Shown here one piece after another: positions 16,494 through 26,823 of a stretch of DNA of 64,000 bases. The stretch is from Nostoc favosum CHAB5714 (lineage in GTDB: Bacteria > Cyanobacteriota > Cyanobacteriia > Cyanobacteriales > Nostocaceae). The stretch is taken from the NCBI RefSeq assembly GCF_020829495.1, contig NZ_JAIVFQ010000012.1, positions 62,001-126,000 of the forward strand. The letters are read 5' to 3'. Both the position numbers and the translations under genes were made by a program. How positions within the stretch are numbered: position 1 is the stretch's first letter; every line of letters begins with the position of its first letter. The notes below the pieces were generated by a model. It did not search any database, had not been told where the DNA came from, and saw nothing but the letters and a program-made list of their open reading frames with translations.

Positions 16494-19400
16494 TCATATA
16501 ACTGAACCTTGAGTAACATCGATTTCTTGCACTTGTGTAGTCTTTTTGGGAACCAAAAATTTCCCAAATAGCGAATATAAAGCCGGCAAAACTAAGAGTG
16601 TTAAAGCAGTGGAAGTAACCAGGCCACCTAACACTACCACAGCCAAAGGTTGTAAAATTTCCTTACCTGCACCAGAACCAATTACTAGGGGAACCATACC
16701 TAGTGCTGACGAAAGTGCTGTCAGGAGAATCGCAACTAATCGTTCCATTGAACCATCAACAATCACTTGTTTGAGTGGTATTCCCTCAGCGAGGCGATTG
16801 TTATAGTTATCTACTAACAGCAATCCGTTACGAGTAGCTACACCAAATAAAGTAATGAAACCAACCATTGAAGCGACAGATATGATCCCACCACCTATAG
16901 CAACAGAAATTACACCGCCAATTAACGCTAATGGCAAGTTAATCATAATCATTGCCGTGGCAGGAATAGACTTGACGGCAAAGTAAATCAGCACTGAAAT
17001 TGCTGCTAGGGCAACCGCACCTGCAATAATTAATGTCTGCGTTGCTTGTTCCTGTGCCTGAAACTGACCGCCAAATTGCACATAGTATCCCCCAGGCAGT
17101 TGAATTTGTTTGACGCGATCGCGTACATCTTTAATTACAGAACCCAAATCCTTGCCAGAAACGTTGGCAGAAACCACAATCAGCCGGGAAACATTTTCAC
17201 GATTAATGGTACTTGGCCCCGTGCCATAATCAACTTTGGCAACCTGGGATAAGGGAATTTTCTGCCCGTTGGGTGTATCTACCAACAAGTTACCAATCAC
17301 ATCCAAATTGTTACGCGAGCTATCTTGCAACCACACAACGAGATTAAACGTTTGTTGCTTCTCCAACACTTGAGAAACTGCTTTGCCGTTCAGCCCAGTC
17401 TCTATCGTTTCTGCCAGTTCCCCCACAGTTAACCCATAACGAGCGGCTGCATCGCGGTCAAATTGAATTTGGATTTGTTTGACTGGGACTTGGGGTTCTA
17501 GTTGCAGATCCACAATGCCGGGAATACCACTCATGGCGGATTGTACCTGTTTTCCAAGGATGCGGAGTTGTTCGAGTTCGGGGCCGTAAATTTTGACAGC
17601 GATCGCACTCCTGACTCCAGAGAGGATATCATCTATTCGATGTGAGATAAATCCACCAATGTTGGTTGCCACACCAGGAAGTTTTTCAAACTCTTTGCGG
17701 AGTACTTCAACAGTCTTCTCTCGGTTTTTCGCGCCTGCTTCGCTAATCTGCACATCCAATTCACCAAAGTTTACCCCTGCCACTTCTGGATCTCCTTGAG
17801 CAAATCCAGAGCGTAAGGCAATGGCATCGAAGCGGCGATCGTTTTTGAGAGCATCCATTACTGCCAAAGCTGCTTGGTCAGTTGCATCTAAGGATTCACC
17901 AGGTAAGAGAACCATTGAATTGACCAAAGAACGGTCTTGGAACTCTGGTAAGAAGACTTTGCCTAATCCAGGCAAAATAATTATGGAAGCTACAAAGCCC
18001 GCAAGTGCCACTCCTAAAATCACCTTGGGGTAACGAATCGAGAACTTCAACGCTGGACGATAAAATTGATGTGTTTTGCGCTCTAGCCAAGTTTCGGCAC
18101 TCGGTAAACGGCGATTTGCTAATAATAAAGCACATAGTGCTGGAGTTAGTGTTAATGCAACTAAGGTAGAAGCGAGAATTGATAGCAAATACGCCATTCC
18201 CATCGGCGTAAAAATACGACCTTCCACCCCAGACAGGACGAAAATCGGTGCAAATACTACTGCAATAATGACTGTAGAGAATAGAACACTAACACGTACC
18301 TCTACTGAACCATCAAATACCACTTGTAAAGGATTTTTCGGGTTGCCTGCTATTTGGTTTTCCCTCAATCGGCGGTAGACATTTTCCATATCAACGATCG
18401 CATCATCCACCACCGAACCAATTGCAACTACCAATCCACCCAAGGTCATTGTATTAATTCCCTGTCCAGTCCAACTCAGAATAATCATGCCTAACAGTAA
18501 CGACAGAGGTAAGGCACTGAGGCTAATAATTACCGTGCGCCAGTTCATCAAGAAGATAATCAGAATGGCTGAAACGATAATGATGCCATCGCGTAAGGCT
18601 TCCTCAACGTTTTTGACCGAAGCTTCGATGAATAAATCTTGATCAAAGGTTTTAGTAAACTTAACATCCTGCGGTAGCCCTGGTTTAATCTCCTCCATTG
18701 CTGCCTCCACAGCTTTGACTACGGTCGGTGTATCTGCGGCTGGCTGCTTAGAAACAGTTAAAATTACTGCTCGTTTCCCTTGGAATAGTCCATCTCCTCG
18801 TCTTAGTCCCGGGCCAATTTTGACATCTGCCACTTGTTCCAGTAATACGGGTGTTCCTTTCGCAGCTTTGATAACCGAACGCTTGAGTTGATTAATTGAC
18901 TCTATTCGCCCAATTCCCCGAATTAGTGTTTCTTGGTCAGGAGTAATCAAAAATCCTCCCGGCACATTGACGTTAGCATTCTGCACTGCTTGGGTGACTT
19001 CTGGCAACGAGACATTATAGGCTTTGAGCTTGTCAGGGTCAACCAAAACTTGATACTGTCGCTCATCGCCACCGTAAAGAAATACGTTGCTCACCCCTGG
19101 TACAGCCAGTAAGCGATTTTTTACGTCCCAGTTGACAATGCGCCATACCTCCATCATGTCGGTGCTTTGGGAGGAAAAAGCGTATTTGACGGCCCATCCC
19201 AAGGGCGAGTTAACAGGCAGAATTTCCGGTTGCTCTACCCCTTGTGGTAGTTTCACCCCTTGTAATCGCTCTGTTACTAGTTGACGAGCGCGGTATATAT
19301 CAGTATCCCAGCTAAAGACAGTTTTAATAGCAGAAATCCCAATAGCAGATGAAGACCGAAGAGATTCCAGTCCTGGTGTGCCATTAATCGCGCTCTCAAT

Positions 19401-19604
19401 CGGGCGAGTCACCAAAGACTCGATTTCTTCTGGTGCTAAACCAGAAGCTTGAACTTGAATTTCTACTTGTGGCGGAGCAAAGGCAGGAAATACGTCGAGC
19501 GGCATTTGTGTGATGACGCGCAATCCCCACAGACTAATTAATATCGAGGCAATAACGATTAGCCACCTTTGCGCGATCGACCATTTGACAATGGAATTGA
19601 GCAT
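16494..19604 (-). CDS. Heavy-metal RND efflux pump (CzcA/CusA family), copy 2
   Basis: A 1036-residue inner-membrane RND transporter with the usual plan: one helix, a large periplasmic loop, six helices, a second loop, five helices. Helix IV carries VAIGSVVDDAIVDMENV, the acidic proton-relay motif of HME-RND pumps. It would export divalent or monovalent metal ions from periplasm or cytosol in exchange for protons, together with a fusion protein and an outer-membrane channel. No second fusion protein and no TolC-like gene is present, so it probably shares the CusB-like protein at 24755. A direct-repeat operator lies 105 bp upstream. About two-thirds identical by eye to copy 1. Confidence 0.9.
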   Translation of the reverse strand: MLNSIVKWSIAQRWLIVIASILISLWGLRVITQMPLDVFPAFAPPQVEIQVQASGLAPEEIESLVTRPIESAINGTPGLESLRSSSAIGISAIKTVFSWDTDIYRARQLVTERLQGVKLPQGVEQPEILPVNSPLGWAVKYAFSSQSTDMMEVWRIVNWDVKNRLLAVPGVSNVFLYGGDERQYQVLVDPDKLKAYNVSLPEVTQAVQNANVNVPGGFLITPDQETLIRGIGRIESINQLKRSVIKAAKGTPVLLEQVADVKIGPGLRRGDGLFQGKRAVILTVSKQPAADTPTVVKAVEAAMEEIKPGLPQDVKFTKTFDQDLFIEASVKNVEEALRDGIIIVSAILIIFLMNWRTVIISLSALPLSLLLGMIILSWTGQGINTMTLGGLVVAIGSVVDDAIVDMENVYRRLRENQIAGNPKNPLQVVFDGSVEVRVSVLFSTVIIAVVFAPIFVLSGVEGRIFTPMGMAYLLSILASTLVALTLTPALCALLLANRRLPSAETWLERKTHQFYRPALKFSIRYPKVILGVALAGFVASIIILPGLGKVFLPEFQDRSLVNSMVLLPGESLDATDQAALAVMDALKNDRRFDAIALRSGFAQGDPEVAGVNFGELDVQISEAGAKNREKTVEVLRKEFEKLPGVATNIGGFISHRIDDILSGVRSAIAVKIYGPELEQLRILGKQVQSAMSGIPGIVDLQLEPQVPVKQIQIQFDRDAAARYGLTVGELAETIETGLNGKAVSQVLEKQQTFNLVVWLQDSSRNNLDVIGNLLVDTPNGQKIPLSQVAKVDYGTGPSTINRENVSRLIVVSANVSGKDLGSVIKDVRDRVKQIQLPGGYYVQFGGQFQAQEQATQTLIIAGAVALAAISVLIYFAVKSIPATAMIMINLPLALIGGVISVAIGGGIISVASMVGFITLFGVATRNGLLLVDNYNNRLAEGIPLKQVIVDGSMERLVAILLTALSSALGMVPLVIGSGAGKEILQPLAVVVLGGLVTSTALTLLVLPALYSLFGKFLVPKKTTQVQEIDVTQGSVI

Positions 19605-19708
19605 TTTTGAGACAACTCAAGGGTTTTTTGCTTGACGATACAGTGAATCCATTCGGGATAATCTGTAGTTTTGAGAGTTAGGCACTGTATCTAATGTCTC
19701 AAATGAAG

Positions 19709-19726
19709 ATGAAATCAGGATGAAAT
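19709..19726. promoter_or_regulatory. OmpR-type direct repeat (site 1)
   Basis: Two ATGAAAT motifs at 19709-19715 and 19720-19726 are spaced by exactly 11 bp, one helical turn, as bound by OmpR/PhoB-family regulators. Read on the minus strand it is TTTCAT repeats upstream of the RND gene (start 19604). The same element recurs at 26528, 27685 and 34970. Confidence 0.6.
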
Positions 19727-19858
19727 CAAAGTTGAATAATGGTAAGCTAAAAATTCGGTAGATGTTACCGCGAGTAAATGTCTCACCCTTGCTAGCAAAT
19801 GCTTTTACTCCCTATGAACAAACCTTTTTTGAATTAAGTTGAGCAATAGAGGTAAGTG

Positions 19859-20503
19859 ATGGCAAAAGGTAAACGTAGCGGTGGAAAAGGGTTTGGTAAA
19901 CCACCTAAGCCACCACATCTAGATAGCTCATTAGATTTTGAAGAATTAGTTAACGGCAATCTGATTTTAGTAGCGAACGTAATCACCAACGAAATTAAAG
20001 GGCTTGGAGATGCCTTTACATTTATAAAATCTAACGAGTTGACTGACGAATTATCAGATTTTAGGTCAGCTATTGCTACCGCATTTGACTCCTTATTGAT
20101 TAGACTGGCGAAGCGGCGACGAATTGAAGAAGGTAAGGGTTTACTAACTCTGACTCCAAAACGTTATCGTCAAGAATGGGGGCTTAGTGATAGTTCTGAC
20201 GGTGAAATAGTTTTTAATTGGTGGACTTTAGCAGAGTTGAAAGTTGCTCAAGAACGGAGCTACATATTTGGTGGAACCCGAATTCTTGCCAGATTAACAG
20301 AATCTCTAATTATGCATTCTCAAGAAAGGTTTCCGGTTATCTACCACGCTGTTCCATGTACAAGTGGAAATGATCAGGTAAATTATATGCATCTCATGTT
20401 TACTGTTCCACTCAGTTCCAACGAAGCAGCAGAATTTCTTAGTATCAATATAATTGAACGTGAAACTACACCTTTAACAGAACTTTTACCTCCTACTTCC
20501 TAA
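19859..20503 (+). CDS. Hypothetical protein
   Basis: A 214-residue protein (ATG 19859; GTG 19856 also possible) with a basic Gly/Lys/Pro-rich start (KGKRSGGKGFGKPPKPP). The rest is predicted mixed alpha/beta without recognised motifs. It lies with the next gene on the + strand, opposite to and between the two RND genes, as if inserted there. No function can be given. Confidence 0.6.
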   Translation: MAKGKRSGGKGFGKPPKPPHLDSSLDFEELVNGNLILVANVITNEIKGLGDAFTFIKSNELTDELSDFRSAIATAFDSLLIRLAKRRRIEEGKGLLTLTPKRYRQEWGLSDSSDGEIVFNWWTLAELKVAQERSYIFGGTRILARLTESLIMHSQERFPVIYHAVPCTSGNDQVNYMHLMFTVPLSSNEAAEFLSINIIERETTPLTELLPPTS

Positions 20504-20529
20504 AAAGTCGCTTAAAAACAAACAATACT

Positions 20530-21357
20530 ATGTCTAAAATCCGTATTGGCAATACTATAGTTAAAAGTAATGAAAAGTTAAGACAAATACAATCACAAGT
20601 TTTTACTCATTATGGCTATCAAAAAGTGAATGATTTTTTGCTCAATGATAGCAGAGATTTTAGAGTTGTATTTGATATGTTATGGGAAAAGTATCATAGT
20701 CAGCCCAAAATTTTTTATGATTCTACCTTAATAAAGGTACTAGAGGAATCGAAATCATTTAAAAAGTTTATACTAGCCGTTAATATACAAACAATTTCTC
20801 AGATGAGAATTCCTTTTGATAAATTTTATATCCCGTGCTTAAAAGAATGTTATCAGAATTATGAGACTCATAAAGAAACAGGTGCTAGAGGTTGGGTAGT
20901 CGGTGTTATTCCTTTTCTCGGTGCTACTTACCCTGAACGTCGAAAATTTTTATCGAATTTAATTTACTCTTTAGATATTACAGAAAATATTAATTCAGGA
21001 AGAATTATTTATTTAGATAATCATCTAGCTTTAACTTATAAACAAGATGATTCTAAAAACCAAGCGTTAGGAGAACTATTGTTTGCAGCAAGACGTTCTG
21101 AAGATTTATGGTCTTTTGATCAAACAGATGTTTTTGTACCTGTAAAATCGTTACGTCAAGCTAAAATTGCTTTAGCTAATTACCAAGGTAAGCCCCGAAA
21201 AGGAGAATTAGTAGGAAACGATTCTGCACGTTTTTCCAGATTTTTAGGCTTGGATATTAGAGATAGCTATGCATATATGCCTGGCTATGAAGAATTAGTT
21301 AATTATAAAGGAAAAGGCTTCCAAAAACGACAATCAATTATTACTCGCTACCACTAA
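20530..21357 (+). CDS. Hypothetical protein
   Basis: A 275-residue protein, 26 bp after the previous gene and probably co-transcribed. AT-rich, low-GC codons (many TTA, AAA, ATT) unlike the flanking RND genes suggest a separate origin. Visible features are an aromatic/charged composition and a central hydrophobic turn (GWVVGVIPFLGATYPE). Not recognised. A two-gene cargo such as a toxin-antitoxin or defence pair is only a possibility. Confidence 0.6.
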   Translation: MSKIRIGNTIVKSNEKLRQIQSQVFTHYGYQKVNDFLLNDSRDFRVVFDMLWEKYHSQPKIFYDSTLIKVLEESKSFKKFILAVNIQTISQMRIPFDKFYIPCLKECYQNYETHKETGARGWVVGVIPFLGATYPERRKFLSNLIYSLDITENINSGRIIYLDNHLALTYKQDDSKNQALGELLFAARRSEDLWSFDQTDVFVPVKSLRQAKIALANYQGKPRKGELVGNDSARFSRFLGLDIRDSYAYMPGYEELVNYKGKGFQKRQSIITRYH

Positions 21358-21401
21358 TACCAATTTTCCATGAAGATACACAACGAACGTTATTGAAGGT
21401 T

Positions 21402-21509
21402 TTACTTTAGTGATTGCCCTTGCCTCAATCTCTGTAGATTCAGCATTGTAATACATATCATCAGCCACAAAAATCCAACACCATATCCTGCAATTACATC
21501 TGTAGACAT
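21402..21509 (-). CDS. Possible 35-residue membrane peptide
   Basis: A short frame from ATG 21509 to a stop at 21402 encodes one hydrophobic helix (GVGFLWLMICITML) and a basic tail (LQRLRQGQSLK). It lies 118 bp downstream of RND copy 1 on the same strand. There is no strong ribosome site, so it is uncertain. Confidence 0.35.
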   Translation of the reverse strand: MSTDVIAGYGVGFLWLMICITMLNLQRLRQGQSLK

Positions 21510-21626
21510 TTTGGGATTCTGGCTCACGTGATAGCTGAAAATACAGTCGAAAAATTTGGAATTTAATGCATGGATTCTTTGCTCAATTCCAAAGGATTCT
21601 AGAAGATAAATTTCCTGTGATATTTA

Positions 21627-24600
21627 TCATCGCTCAAAAACTGCTTTTGGTACTTTGCCATCCTCTACAACTGACGTAATACGCTTAGGCAGCAATAACT
21701 TACCAAACTTGGCATACAAAGCAGGCAAAACTACTAATGTTAACGCCGTAGAGGTAAACAACCCACCCAAGACCACTATCGAAAGTGGTTGTAAAATTTC
21801 TTTTCCAGGGCCACTCTCAACTACTAGAGGTGCTAATCCTAAAGCAGAGGTAAAAGCGGTCATCAAAATTGCATTCAGACGTTCCATTGACCCTTTAATC
21901 AAAACTTCTTTAAGTGGTAGACCTTCAGTAAATTTGGTGTTGTAATTATCCACAAGTAACAAACCATTGCGGGTAGCAACTCCAAATAGAGTAATAAAAC
22001 CAACCAAGGAGGCAATAGAAATAACGCCGCCAGACAAAGCTACTGAAAATACTCCTCCCACCAACGCCAAAGGCAAGTTAATCATAATCATGGCGGTAGA
22101 AGGGATAGATTTGACTGAAAGGTACATGATGACTGTAATTGCGACAAAAGCGATCGCACTCGAAATTAAGATATTCTGAGTTGCTCTTTCTTCTGCCTCA
22201 AATTGTCCTGCATACTGAATATAGTAACCAGCAGGGATTTGCACTTGTTGCTTAACTTTCTCCCTAATTTCATTGACAATGGAACGCAAATCTCTACCAT
22301 TAGCGTTAGCAGAAACAACAATCAAGCGGGATACATTCTCTCTATTTATAGTATTAGGTCCAGTACCATTTTCAATTGTTGCAACCTGTGCAAGAGGAAT
22401 TTTTTGACCGTTAGGAGTATCAACTAACAAATTACGAATCGTATCCAAATTTTGTCTTGCATCTGGCTTTAACCACACAGCTAAATCGAAAGTTTGTTGT
22501 TTCTCTAAAACTTGAGAGACTACTCGTCCATTGAGAGCAGTTTCAATAATTTCGGAAAGTTTGCCTACTGTTAAACCATACCGTGAAGCAGCAGGTCGGT
22601 TGAATTTAATTTGTATTTGTTCAATTGGTATTTGGGGTTCTAGTTGTAAATCTACAATCCCATTCACAGTTTTCATGACATCATCAACCTGTTGTCCAAT
22701 GATGCGGAGTTGTTCTAGGTCGGAACCAAAAATTTTGACTGCGATCGCACTCCTCACCCCAGACAACACCTCATCCATGCGGTGCGAGATAAAACCACCA
22801 ATGTTTGGCGCTACCCCTGGTAACTTAGCAAATTCCTCCCGTAACTTCTCAATCGTCCCCTCCCTGTCTTTCATCCCTGCGTCGCTTAACTCGATATCCA
22901 AGTGTCCCAAATTCACCCCGGCTGCATCTCCATCTCCTGGCGCACGTCCAGAACGCAATTGCACGTATGGAAATCTAGAGTCTCCCTTGAGTGCGTGTTG
23001 AAGTGTTTCACCAGCTGCATTAGTAGCTTCTAGAGAAACCCCCGGATAAAGAGTGAGAGTATTAACCAAAGTCTGCTCTTGAAACTCTGGTAAAAATATT
23101 CTGCCAAAGGAAGGGACAATTACAGCCGCAGCTACCAAACTAGCGATCGCAACCCCTATAACAATTCCAGAACGCCGCATAGAAAATGTTAGTAGAGGAC
23201 GATACAGCCCCTTAAAAAATCTTGCAACCCAAGGTTCTGTTTCAGGCAAGCGACCATAAGGCAGTAAAATTGCACATAAAGCCGGAGTCACCGTCAATGC
23301 CGTGATACTAGAGGCTATGACTGCTGCCATATAGCCTAATCCCATTGGGATAAAAATGCTGCCTTCTACACCAGCTAAAGCAAAAACTGGAGAGAAGACA
23401 ACTATGGTAATGATGGTAGCTCCAAATACTGAATCCCGTACCTCTTGACAACCGTCAAATACAACATCTAAAACCGGACGTGGGTTGGGTGAATATTTGT
23501 TTTCTCGCAAGTTGCGGTAGACATTTTCAGCATCAACAATCGCATCATCAACGGCTGAACCAATGGCTACTGCTAACCCTCCCAATGTCATAGTATTTAA
23601 ACCTTGTCCCAACCAATTTAGTAATAGTACTCCTAGTAATAAAGATAAAGGTAGGGCAGTTAAACAAATAGCTAGGTTACGCCAATTCATTAAAAAGGGA
23701 ATTAGAATTAGAGCAACAATAATACTGCCTTCAATTAAAGCTTCTCTAACATTTTCAATAGAAGAATCGATATAGTTTTCTTGTCGAAAAGTAGGGGTGA
23801 CTTTGATATCTTTGGGTAAGCCTGCTTGAATCTCTGACATCGCTGCTTCAATGGCACGAGTGACAGTAGGAGTATCGGCTTGAGGCTGTTTGTTAATCAT
23901 TACAATCACTGCCTTTTGACCGTTAAAACTGCCGTCGCCCCTTTTAATAGCTGCACCAATTTGCACGTCAGCAACATCGGAGATTTTAACAGGCGTACCA
24001 TTACGAGCAGTAATCACTGATTGCTGTAATTCTTCTATAGATTCAATTCTGCCAATACCACGAATTAACTTTTCTCGGTCTGGAGTAATTAAATAGCCAC
24101 CAGGAGCATTCACATTGGCAGCTTTGGCTGCTTGCTCTACGTCTTCTAAAGTGACATTAAAGGCTCTTAACCTTGCTGGGTCAACTAATACTTGATATTG
24201 GCGGACATCACCACCATACGCCACTACCTGACTAACACCAGGCACAGCTAAAAGGCGATTTGTCACTTGCCAATCAACAATGCGCCGCACTTCCATTAAA
24301 GGAGTGCTTTGGGAGGTAAAGGCATATTGTAATACAGTTCCAATGGGAGAACTTGTAGGAGAAATTTGCGGAGTTTCTACTCCTGACGGAAGCTTACTTT
24401 GAGCTTGTTGTAATCGCTCTGTTATTAGCTGGCGAGCTTGATAAATATCAGTATCCCAGTTAAAGATGACTTTAACAACAGAAATTCCCGCAGCTGAAGA
24501 TGAGCGTACTGCTGTTACTCCAGGAGTACCGTTAATCGCACTTTCAATTGGTAAAGTTACCAGGGATTCTAATTCTTCGGGGGCGAGTCCTGGTGCTTCA

Positions 24601-24752
24601 GTTTGGATTTCGACTTGAGGTGGTGCAAAACTGGGGAAAACATCCAAAGGCATTTGGATAATCGTCCGAAATATCCAAATAGTGAGGATAATTGTACCCA
24701 GGATGACTAACCAACGGCGAGCGATCGCCCATTTGATGATAGCACTCAGCAT
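21627..24752 (-). CDS. Heavy-metal RND efflux pump (CzcA/CusA family), copy 1
   Basis: A 1041-residue RND transporter with the same plan as copy 2. Helix IV reads VAIGSAVDDAIVDAENV, and the N-terminus (PLDVFPSFAPPQVEIQTEAPG) has the HME family pattern. It starts right behind the fusion-protein gene (2 bp between stop and start), so both are translated from one mRNA as the core of an efflux complex spanning the envelope. The outer-membrane partner must be encoded elsewhere. Substrate is not certain; Cu/Ag or Ni/Co/Zn are possible, and copper is favoured by the surroundings. Confidence 0.92.
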   Translation of the reverse strand: MLSAIIKWAIARRWLVILGTIILTIWIFRTIIQMPLDVFPSFAPPQVEIQTEAPGLAPEELESLVTLPIESAINGTPGVTAVRSSSAAGISVVKVIFNWDTDIYQARQLITERLQQAQSKLPSGVETPQISPTSSPIGTVLQYAFTSQSTPLMEVRRIVDWQVTNRLLAVPGVSQVVAYGGDVRQYQVLVDPARLRAFNVTLEDVEQAAKAANVNAPGGYLITPDREKLIRGIGRIESIEELQQSVITARNGTPVKISDVADVQIGAAIKRGDGSFNGQKAVIVMINKQPQADTPTVTRAIEAAMSEIQAGLPKDIKVTPTFRQENYIDSSIENVREALIEGSIIVALILIPFLMNWRNLAICLTALPLSLLLGVLLLNWLGQGLNTMTLGGLAVAIGSAVDDAIVDAENVYRNLRENKYSPNPRPVLDVVFDGCQEVRDSVFGATIITIVVFSPVFALAGVEGSIFIPMGLGYMAAVIASSITALTVTPALCAILLPYGRLPETEPWVARFFKGLYRPLLTFSMRRSGIVIGVAIASLVAAAVIVPSFGRIFLPEFQEQTLVNTLTLYPGVSLEATNAAGETLQHALKGDSRFPYVQLRSGRAPGDGDAAGVNLGHLDIELSDAGMKDREGTIEKLREEFAKLPGVAPNIGGFISHRMDEVLSGVRSAIAVKIFGSDLEQLRIIGQQVDDVMKTVNGIVDLQLEPQIPIEQIQIKFNRPAASRYGLTVGKLSEIIETALNGRVVSQVLEKQQTFDLAVWLKPDARQNLDTIRNLLVDTPNGQKIPLAQVATIENGTGPNTINRENVSRLIVVSANANGRDLRSIVNEIREKVKQQVQIPAGYYIQYAGQFEAEERATQNILISSAIAFVAITVIMYLSVKSIPSTAMIMINLPLALVGGVFSVALSGGVISIASLVGFITLFGVATRNGLLLVDNYNTKFTEGLPLKEVLIKGSMERLNAILMTAFTSALGLAPLVVESGPGKEILQPLSIVVLGGLFTSTALTLVVLPALYAKFGKLLLPKRITSVVEDGKVPKAVFER

Positions 24753-24754
24753 TT

Positions 24755-26425
24755 TTATTGTTGGGTATTTTTACTGATGATTATGACTTTTGGTTCTTCA
24801 TGAGGCGCGCGGTGGTTATCATCTGAGTTTGTAGAACCATTAATAGAATCTTCTGGTACATCATAGGCAAGTTCTGCCTCTACTGGAACTAGTTGAGGCT
24901 TGCTGCGACGGCCCGCCATGAAACCTACAGCAGCTATTGCAGTTCCTCCACCTGCTCCTAGCAACCACAACGGTACTGGGAAGCTGGGCGTTTTAACTTC
25001 AGTCGCTTGTGCAGGAGCTTCTTTTGTCTCACCTGTTGGCTTAGTACCACCCCGCAATGATTGTGCATAAAGTTGTGGTGCGCGTTGAGTGACAATCATA
25101 TCGCCCTCAAATAAGCCACTCTTAACCTCAACCATATCTCCAGAGGTTTGCCCTAAAGTCACTTCAACTGTTTGGTAAGCATTACCATTTTGCACGTAAA
25201 CAACTTTCTTACCATTCGCGTCAACCACTGCTGAGGTAGGAATAGCTGAAATAGCAGAGGATGTTTGGTCTGTTAAGACTTCTAGCTCTGCAAACATTCC
25301 TGGTTTGAGTTGCCGAAGAGAGTTATTTACCTCTGCTTGTACTGGTACAATTCGTGTTTCTCCTTCTACCACCGTTCCAATCCGGGAAATTCGTCCTGAA
25401 AATGTACGATCAAGCATACTGGCTACTTTTAAACTAATTCTCTGACCAGTTCTTACCTTGCTTAAATCTTTTTCATATATGTTAGCTGTAGCAAAAAGCC
25501 GACTATCGTTGACAATCGTCATCAATTTGCCACCCGCATCATTAAAAGTTTGACCAATAGTCACTTCTCTATCAGCAACCTTACCAGAGATAGGAGCAGT
25601 TACTGTCACTAGTCCTTTAGAATTGGGTTGATTTCCTAGTTGAGCAAGTCGAGTTTGATAACTAGTATTACTGCGATTTATATTTGACTTTGCTAGTTGA
25701 ACTGATGCTTGAGCGCGTTTGAGTTGATTTTCTGCTCCGATAACCTCCCGACGGCTGTTAGCTTTGGTAAGTTCGGCTTTTGCCTGTGCTAACTGGGTTT
25801 GAGATTCTAAGGCATTGCGTCGCGGTAAAGCACCTTCAGTGGCTAACTGTTTGTCTTTGTTGTACTTTTCTTGAGCAAAGTCAACTTGACTCTGTGCTTG
25901 GGCAATTTCAGAGTCGGCTATTTGTTGATATCTTTGGTAATTTTGTTGAGCCAGCCTCAAGTCAGCTTCCGCCAGCTGTAAATCTGCTTGACCTTGTGCT
26001 AATTTGTCCTGAGATTCCACACGCAATGTCACTAAATCTGGGCTGGTTACAACGGCGACAGGTTGACCTTGCTTTACTGATGCACCTGGTTCCACCAACA
26101 ATTCAACCACTTTCGCCCCAGCAATTGGGGTAGTCACTTCTACTTTTTGGCTGGGAAGAGTCTCTATTTGTCCAGTGGTTTTAATGCCAATGGCTAACTT
26201 TTGACGTTGGACAGGCTCGACTTTAATCCCTAACCGTTTGGCTGTGTCGGCATCAACCTGAATAGAATTATTAGTTGAAGTGGCTTCACTTCCTCCTTGA
26301 AATTCGTCTCCATGTCCACCATGAGCCAGAACAACTGCGGGACTTGCTAATAACAGCAGGCTCAGGAATGTGCCAGAAACATAACGAATAGCTGTAGGTG
26401 TTTGGGAGCGTAGAGAATTAGACAT
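24755..26425 (-). CDS. RND membrane-fusion protein (CusB/CzcB-like)
   Basis: A 556-residue periplasmic adaptor. A signal peptide ends at VVLA|HGGHGDE, leaving a His-rich start that could bind metal. A lipoyl/barrel-sandwich half (TPIAGAKVVELLVEPG), a long coiled-coil hairpin (about 130-260), the second lipoyl half (VTAPISGKVADREVT) and beta-barrel domains follow; a C-terminal membrane segment (PLWLLGAGGG) and a tail rich in Asp/His are extra compared with classical CusB. It links the RND pump to an outer-membrane channel. An OmpR-type direct repeat lies 103 bp upstream. Confidence 0.9.
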   Translation of the reverse strand: MSNSLRSQTPTAIRYVSGTFLSLLLLASPAVVLAHGGHGDEFQGGSEATSTNNSIQVDADTAKRLGIKVEPVQRQKLAIGIKTTGQIETLPSQKVEVTTPIAGAKVVELLVEPGASVKQGQPVAVVTSPDLVTLRVESQDKLAQGQADLQLAEADLRLAQQNYQRYQQIADSEIAQAQSQVDFAQEKYNKDKQLATEGALPRRNALESQTQLAQAKAELTKANSRREVIGAENQLKRAQASVQLAKSNINRSNTSYQTRLAQLGNQPNSKGLVTVTAPISGKVADREVTIGQTFNDAGGKLMTIVNDSRLFATANIYEKDLSKVRTGQRISLKVASMLDRTFSGRISRIGTVVEGETRIVPVQAEVNNSLRQLKPGMFAELEVLTDQTSSAISAIPTSAVVDANGKKVVYVQNGNAYQTVEVTLGQTSGDMVEVKSGLFEGDMIVTQRAPQLYAQSLRGGTKPTGETKEAPAQATEVKTPSFPVPLWLLGAGGGTAIAAVGFMAGRRSKPQLVPVEAELAYDVPEDSINGSTNSDDNHRAPHEEPKVIIISKNTQQ

Positions 26426-26527
26426 CGCTACTAAAAGTCCTTGAGTATGGGACGGAAGAAATTGCCAACGGTCAAAAGTGCTTTTAAGTTTTAGAAATAC
26501 ACTCTTTTACTAGTCTTTCATTTAGAA

Positions 26528-26545
26528 ATGAAATTAGGATGAAAT
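26528..26545. promoter_or_regulatory. OmpR-type direct repeat (site 2)
   Basis: ATGAAAT at 26528-26534 and 26539-26545, 11 bp apart, about 100 bp upstream of the fusion-protein gene start, the same distance as site 1 has from its RND gene. Confidence 0.6.
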
Positions 26546-26660
26546 CGAGCTTTGACCGCTCTCAGAATCACATCACTCTAAACATAAATGGAGTTCAATA
26601 GAGCAAGTGTTTCCTATCTATTGGCATTGCATACTTGCTTGCTTCACATAGATACTTTTG

Positions 26661-26740
26661 CTTACCCTTCGGGTGACGCTCGAGTACTCACGCTTCGCCA
26701 GTTCCTTACGGCGGGTTTACCCTCTACCCTGCGGGTTCTG
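26661..26740. repeat. Dispersed palindromic repeat patch
   Basis: GC-rich block of short palindromes (cttacccttcgggtga, gcgggtttaccctctaccc) in an otherwise AT-rich intergenic region between the fusion-protein and DUF305 genes (26426-26823). No gene was found there. Confidence 0.5.
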
Positions 26741-26823
26741 CAAAACCAAACAGGACTGGACTTACCAGTTACGGAGGTAAACCCTACCAAGAGCAATGGA
26801 CTCACCGCCTACTTTAAGAGGAC

